DNA of 63,155 nt from Jannaschia aquimarina (lineage in GTDB: Bacteria > Pseudomonadota > Alphaproteobacteria > Rhodobacterales > Rhodobacteraceae): the NCBI RefSeq assembly GCF_000877395.1, contig NZ_JYFE01000055.1, forward strand, positions 1 through 63,155, written 5' to 3'. Positions 60,550-63,155 of this stretch are shown here, piece by piece. Both the position numbers and the translations under genes were made by a program. Within the stretch, counting starts at the first letter, position 1. The number at the start of each line of letters is the position of its first letter. The notes under the pieces are model-generated. The model was not told the DNA's origin and ran no database searches. It saw nothing but the letters and a program-made list of their open reading frames with translations.

Positions 60550-61523
60550 TTGTCCTGCGCTCTTGCGGTCCGCTCGTCACCCACCAGGGAGATGGGCATC
60601 CGGGCCATATGGGCGATGGTTTGTCCCGCGCGGGGTTCGCCGATGTCCGCGCCCGTCAGGAGGCGGCCGCCCTGCTGGGTGTCGCACCGGAAGAGGTCGG
60701 GGCGCTCGAGACGCCGGGCTCCCCTTTGGAAATCGCATGTGAGGAGGCGGTTACGCTCGCCTTCGTCGGCGCGCCTATGGAGGTCGCTGCCGAAGGGAGA
60801 CCCGTGCCTTGGCATGCCTCTCGTCGTGTCGGGGCGGGGGAGGTGTTGCGGTTCCGGCCATTGGGGCAGGGGGTCTACAGCTACATCGCCGCGATTGGGC
60901 TGACTGGCCCGGACGGCACGGATTCGGCACATCTGACGGCCGGTATCGGACGGGCCCTGGAATCGGGCGACCGTCTTTCGGTGGAAGACCGCGCGCAGCC
61001 GCCCGAGCGGCGCCTAACAGCTGCTCCGGACAGGTTCGGTGGTGGTGTCCTGCGCTGCGTGCCCACGCCGCAGACAAGCCTGTTTGGAGACGAGGTTGCC
61101 CGTTTCGAGGCGGTAAGCTTCACTCGCGACCGGCGCGGCAACCGGCAGGGGATCCGGCTGGACGGAGAGGGCGGCTTCGCAACGGAGAAGCAGTTGACGC
61201 TGCTTTCCGACTTCGTCCTGACGGGCGACGTGCAAATGACCGGCGACGGCGTGCCCTACATCCTTGGGCCGGAATGCCAGACGACAGGGGGATATCCCCG
61301 GATCGCCCACGTGATCGCGGCGGATCAGCCCCGCGCATTCCAGGCGCCACCGGGTGCACCGCTGTCGTTCCGCTTCGTTTCGCTCGAAGACGCGCGCGCC
61401 GCCCGGCCTCGGTCGCCCGGTGTCGAGCCGCTGGTGCGGGACCCGCGCGACATACCCGACCTCGGCCGCTATCAGCTCATCGACGGGATCACCGACGGGA
61501 GGGGCGATGAAGGTCGATCTTAA
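60546..61523 (+). CDS. pxpC: 5-oxoprolinase subunit PxpC (allophanate hydrolase subunit 2 family)
   Basis: The 325-residue cyclophilin-like-fold protein is the partner of PxpB. Features include 'GHPGHMGDGLSRAG', 'TAGIGRALESGDRLSV', 'SFTRDRRGNRQGIRLDG' and 'YILGPECQTTGGYPRIAHVI' (landmarks). It overlaps pxpB by 4 bases and pxpA by 17 bases, which ties the three subunits together. Confidence 0.92.
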   Translation: MIVLRSCGPLVTHQGDGHPGHMGDGLSRAGFADVRARQEAAALLGVAPEEVGALETPGSPLEIACEEAVTLAFVGAPMEVAAEGRPVPWHASRRVGAGEVLRFRPLGQGVYSYIAAIGLTGPDGTDSAHLTAGIGRALESGDRLSVEDRAQPPERRLTAAPDRFGGGVLRCVPTPQTSLFGDEVARFEAVSFTRDRRGNRQGIRLDGEGGFATEKQLTLLSDFVLTGDVQMTGDGVPYILGPECQTTGGYPRIAHVIAADQPRAFQAPPGAPLSFRFVSLEDARAARPRSPGVEPLVRDPRDIPDLGRYQLIDGITDGRGDEGRS

Positions 61524-62271
61524 TGCCGACATGGGCGAGAGCTTTGGCGACTGGAAAATGGGCGACGACGCGGCCCTGCTGGAGGTCGTCACGTCCGCCA
61601 ACGTCGCCTGCGGCGCCCATGCCGGCGACTGGGACGTGATGGCCGCGACGATGGAGCGCGCGGCGGAACGCGGCGTCGGGATCGGGGCGCATCCGGGCTT
61701 TCCGGATCTTCAGGGGTTCGGGCGCAGGCGGATGAACATGCCGCCGGAAAGTATTGGAAACCTTATCATCTGGCAGTTCGGCGCCGCGCGCGGGATGGCC
61801 GCGTCGCTGGGCGCAGAGGTGCGGCATTTCAAGTTGCATGGCGCGCTGGCGAATATGGCGTCCGAGGATGCCACCCTTGCCCGCGCGGCGTATGAGGCCG
61901 CTTTGCGCGTCGATCCTAATGTCATCCTTCTGGTCCTTGCCGGTACCGCTCAGGAGGCGGTCGCGCGGGAGCTGGGCGCGCGGTGGGCGGGCGAAATCTT
62001 TGCCGATCGCGGCTACAGGGACGACGCGACGCTGGTCCCGCGCGGAGAACTCGGCGCGATGGTCCACGACCCGGACGAAGCCGCGCAGCGTGTGGTCCGC
62101 TTCGTGCGAGCCGGGGCCATCTTTTCAAACGAAGGCAAGGAGATACCGGCTGCCTGCGACTCGATCTGCCTGCATGGCGACGGCCCGGAGGCGCTGGCCA
62201 TTGCCAAAGCGGTGCGTGGGGCGTTGGAGGCGGACGGCGTCGACTTGGCCCCGATGGCGGGCCACCGCTAG
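61507..62271 (+). CDS. pxpA: 5-oxoprolinase subunit PxpA (LamB/YcsF family)
   Basis: The 254-residue protein carries the catalytic activity of 5-oxoprolinase. 'KVDLNADMGESFGDW', 'VACGAHAGDWDVM', 'IGAHPGFPDLQGFGRR' and 'FKLHGALANM' are the LamB/YcsF signatures. The ATG at 61507 lies within the pxpC end. Its stop TAG shares the palindrome CTAG (62268-62271) with the stop of the convergent sseB gene. Confidence 0.93.
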   Translation: MKVDLNADMGESFGDWKMGDDAALLEVVTSANVACGAHAGDWDVMAATMERAAERGVGIGAHPGFPDLQGFGRRRMNMPPESIGNLIIWQFGAARGMAASLGAEVRHFKLHGALANMASEDATLARAAYEAALRVDPNVILLVLAGTAQEAVARELGARWAGEIFADRGYRDDATLVPRGELGAMVHDPDEAAQRVVRFVRAGAIFSNEGKEIPAACDSICLHGDGPEALAIAKAVRGALEADGVDLAPMAGHR

Positions 62272-63029
62272 CGCAGGCGTGGTGGGCCGTCTGCGGGCTT
62301 CCGCATGGGCGGCTCTGGCAGATCGATCCGAAGGCCATGGCGCGCCAGGGCGGCCGACAAGCTGTTGCTTCTACTCAGGAAAGTTACGTCCAGGCTGGCG
62401 GCGTCGAGGCCCGAGAAGGTCAGGGCCTCGTGGATGGCGCGGGCCAGATCAGGCTCGGCCCCGGGGATCGGATCGAGGAAGGCAAGGATATGCCCCTTCG
62501 TGCCGCCGTCGTAGGAGGCGCGGGCAAGATACGCGCCGTGTGCGAGGCCGGCCATAAGCGGCAGCTTGGCGTCAATGGCGGTCAGGAATGCGTCGGGCAG
62601 GGCGCCGGGCGGGCCGATCTCGGCGATGCGTTCGGCGGCCTCCACTGGCGCTTCGGACGTGGCTTCGGCGAGCCACGCGACGGCGTCGGGCAGGACGAGC
62701 TGGGCGGAGGGGTGCTCTTCCAGATTCAGGGCGATACCAAGGCCTTGCGTGGCGCAGAGGCGCGCGAGGCCGCGCCCGGAAAGGGTCGCCGTGGGTGCCG
62801 TCTCTCCAGCGAAATCGACGAGCCGCGCAGGCAGGTCGAAGGCCAGCACGAAGCGCGCCCCTTCGACTTCGACAATGGCCGGATCGGCTGTCTCGCCCTC
62901 GGTCTCGGCGGCGAGGAGAAGCGACAGCTCGGCCTCGGCCAGCCGCTCCCAGAAGGCGCGGCGGGCGTCTTCGGAGCCGCTTTCCTCGGCCCGCAAATGG
63001 GCCCGGTCAAGGGGGGTCGGATCGGTCAT
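62268..63029 (-). CDS. SseB-family protein
   Basis: This 253-residue protein has an N-terminal SseB domain ('AELSLLLAAETEGE', 'RFVLAFDLPARLVDF', 'LGIALNLEEHPSAQLVLP') and a C-terminal extension that is also SseB-like ('AYLARASYDGGTKGHILAFLDP'). The family's role is not firmly known (enhanced serine sensitivity in E. coli). The start at 63029 follows GGATGACC with a weak ribosome site. The GGGGGTGCAC element lies 28 bases upstream. Confidence 0.82.
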   Translation of the reverse strand: MTDPTPLDRAHLRAEESGSEDARRAFWERLAEAELSLLLAAETEGETADPAIVEVEGARFVLAFDLPARLVDFAGETAPTATLSGRGLARLCATQGLGIALNLEEHPSAQLVLPDAVAWLAEATSEAPVEAAERIAEIGPPGALPDAFLTAIDAKLPLMAGLAHGAYLARASYDGGTKGHILAFLDPIPGAEPDLARAIHEALTFSGLDAASLDVTFLSRSNSLSAALARHGLRIDLPEPPMRKPADGPPRLR

Positions 63030-63057
63030 CCGGGGGGTCTAGACCAGAGGAAACCGG

Positions 63058-63100
63058 TGTGCACCCCCTGTGCACCCCCCGTGCACCCCCTGTCTGCACA
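63058..63100 (-). repeat. TGTGCAGAC plus tandem GGGGGTGCAC element upstream of sseB
   Basis: Read on the minus strand, TGTGCAGAC (63100-63092) is followed by three G5-6 tracts each joined to GTGCAC. It ends 28 bases before the sseB ATG. It is nearly identical to the element at 4066-4107 upstream of cimA, and has the same orientation relative to its gene. The remaining bases to the window end (63101-63155) show no gene. Confidence 0.6.
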
Positions 63101-63155
63101 ATCGGCACCAGACCAGTTGCGCGCCGCCTTGGGCGGCCCGCCCGGGGGCGGAGAA

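Noticed and set aside
1-63155. tRNA, rRNA, CRISPR, insertion sequence or prophage signals
   Set aside because: Intergenic regions were read on both strands; none shows a cloverleaf, direct-repeat array, transposase or integrase gene, or terminal inverted repeats with target duplication.

Overview
The window is GC-rich (roughly two-thirds G+C by eye), almost fully coding, and reads as chromosome of an alphaproteobacterium of the Rhodobacteraceae/roseobacter type. The grounds are the gene content (two TRAP carboxylate transporters, protocatechuate genes, a LOV histidine kinase, a selD fusion with mnmH, a cyanide-insensitive type bd oxidase, citramalate synthase next to cysS) and a dispersed motif, AAATATCCCGGGG followed by a GC stem, that I associate with this group. 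I found no rRNA, tRNA, CRISPR array, transposase or prophage gene. Sixty protein genes plus one candidate leader peptide are annotated.

Layout. 0-10 kb: PLP decarboxylase and a PEP-mutase-family gene (minus); cysS with a possible Cys-containing leader, cimA, a methyltransferase and a squalene/phytoene-synthase-family gene (plus); flavin reductase (minus); agmatinase and an alpha/beta hydrolase (plus). 10-18 kb: a Cache-domain sensor kinase and NarL-type regulator, divergent from a TRAP operon (dctP-dctQ-giant dctM), then an orphan LOV histidine kinase. 18-25.5 kb (minus): pobA-pcaC-pcaH-pcaG, a BKACE beta-keto acid cleavage enzyme coupled to pcaG, and a fused hydantoinase/5-oxoprolinase. 25.6-28.9 kb: an NADH-dehydrogenase-like/SelD fusion converging on mnmH (selenouridine in tRNA). 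29-31.7 kb: cydA-cydB-DUF2474, with an antisense TrkA-C membrane gene over its end.

32.4-37.9 kb holds the least explained set: a polyprenyl-synthetase homologue with altered conserved residues, two small helical phasin-like proteins, a Cys-cluster desaturase-like flavoprotein, a two-part protein whose C-terminal half looks like acetoacetate decarboxylase, and a 53-residue membrane peptide. It is my best candidate for an undescribed system, perhaps isoprenoid or ketone chemistry on a membrane or granule surface.

37.9-49.2 kb (minus) is one very tight 11-gene operon: TRAP dctP-dctQ-dctM, UxaA-family dehydratase, three Gfo/Idh/MocA dehydrogenases, a shikimate-dehydrogenase-like protein, a 3-hydroxyisobutyrate-dehydrogenase-like protein and DMT and LysE exporters. 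Divergent from it (49.4-56.5 kb, plus, with one minus gene inside) are a GntR regulator and a non-phosphorylative sugar-acid route: IlvD/Edd dehydratase, SDR, FAH-family hydrolase, 2-hydroxyacid dehydrogenase and an enolase-superfamily dehydratase. Together these form a sugar-acid or polyol catabolism supercluster. 56.5-59.8 kb (minus): esterase, SDR, small membrane protein, TVP38 protein and DUF2478 protein. 59.8-62.3 kb (plus): pxpBCA 5-oxoprolinase. 62.3-63.0 kb (minus): sseB.

Two intergenic signals stand out. A 40-odd bp element (TGTGCAGAC plus tandem GGGGGTGCAC units) lies just upstream of both cimA and sseB in the same orientation relative to each gene. Strong GC hairpins separate the binding-protein gene from the permease genes in both TRAP operons.
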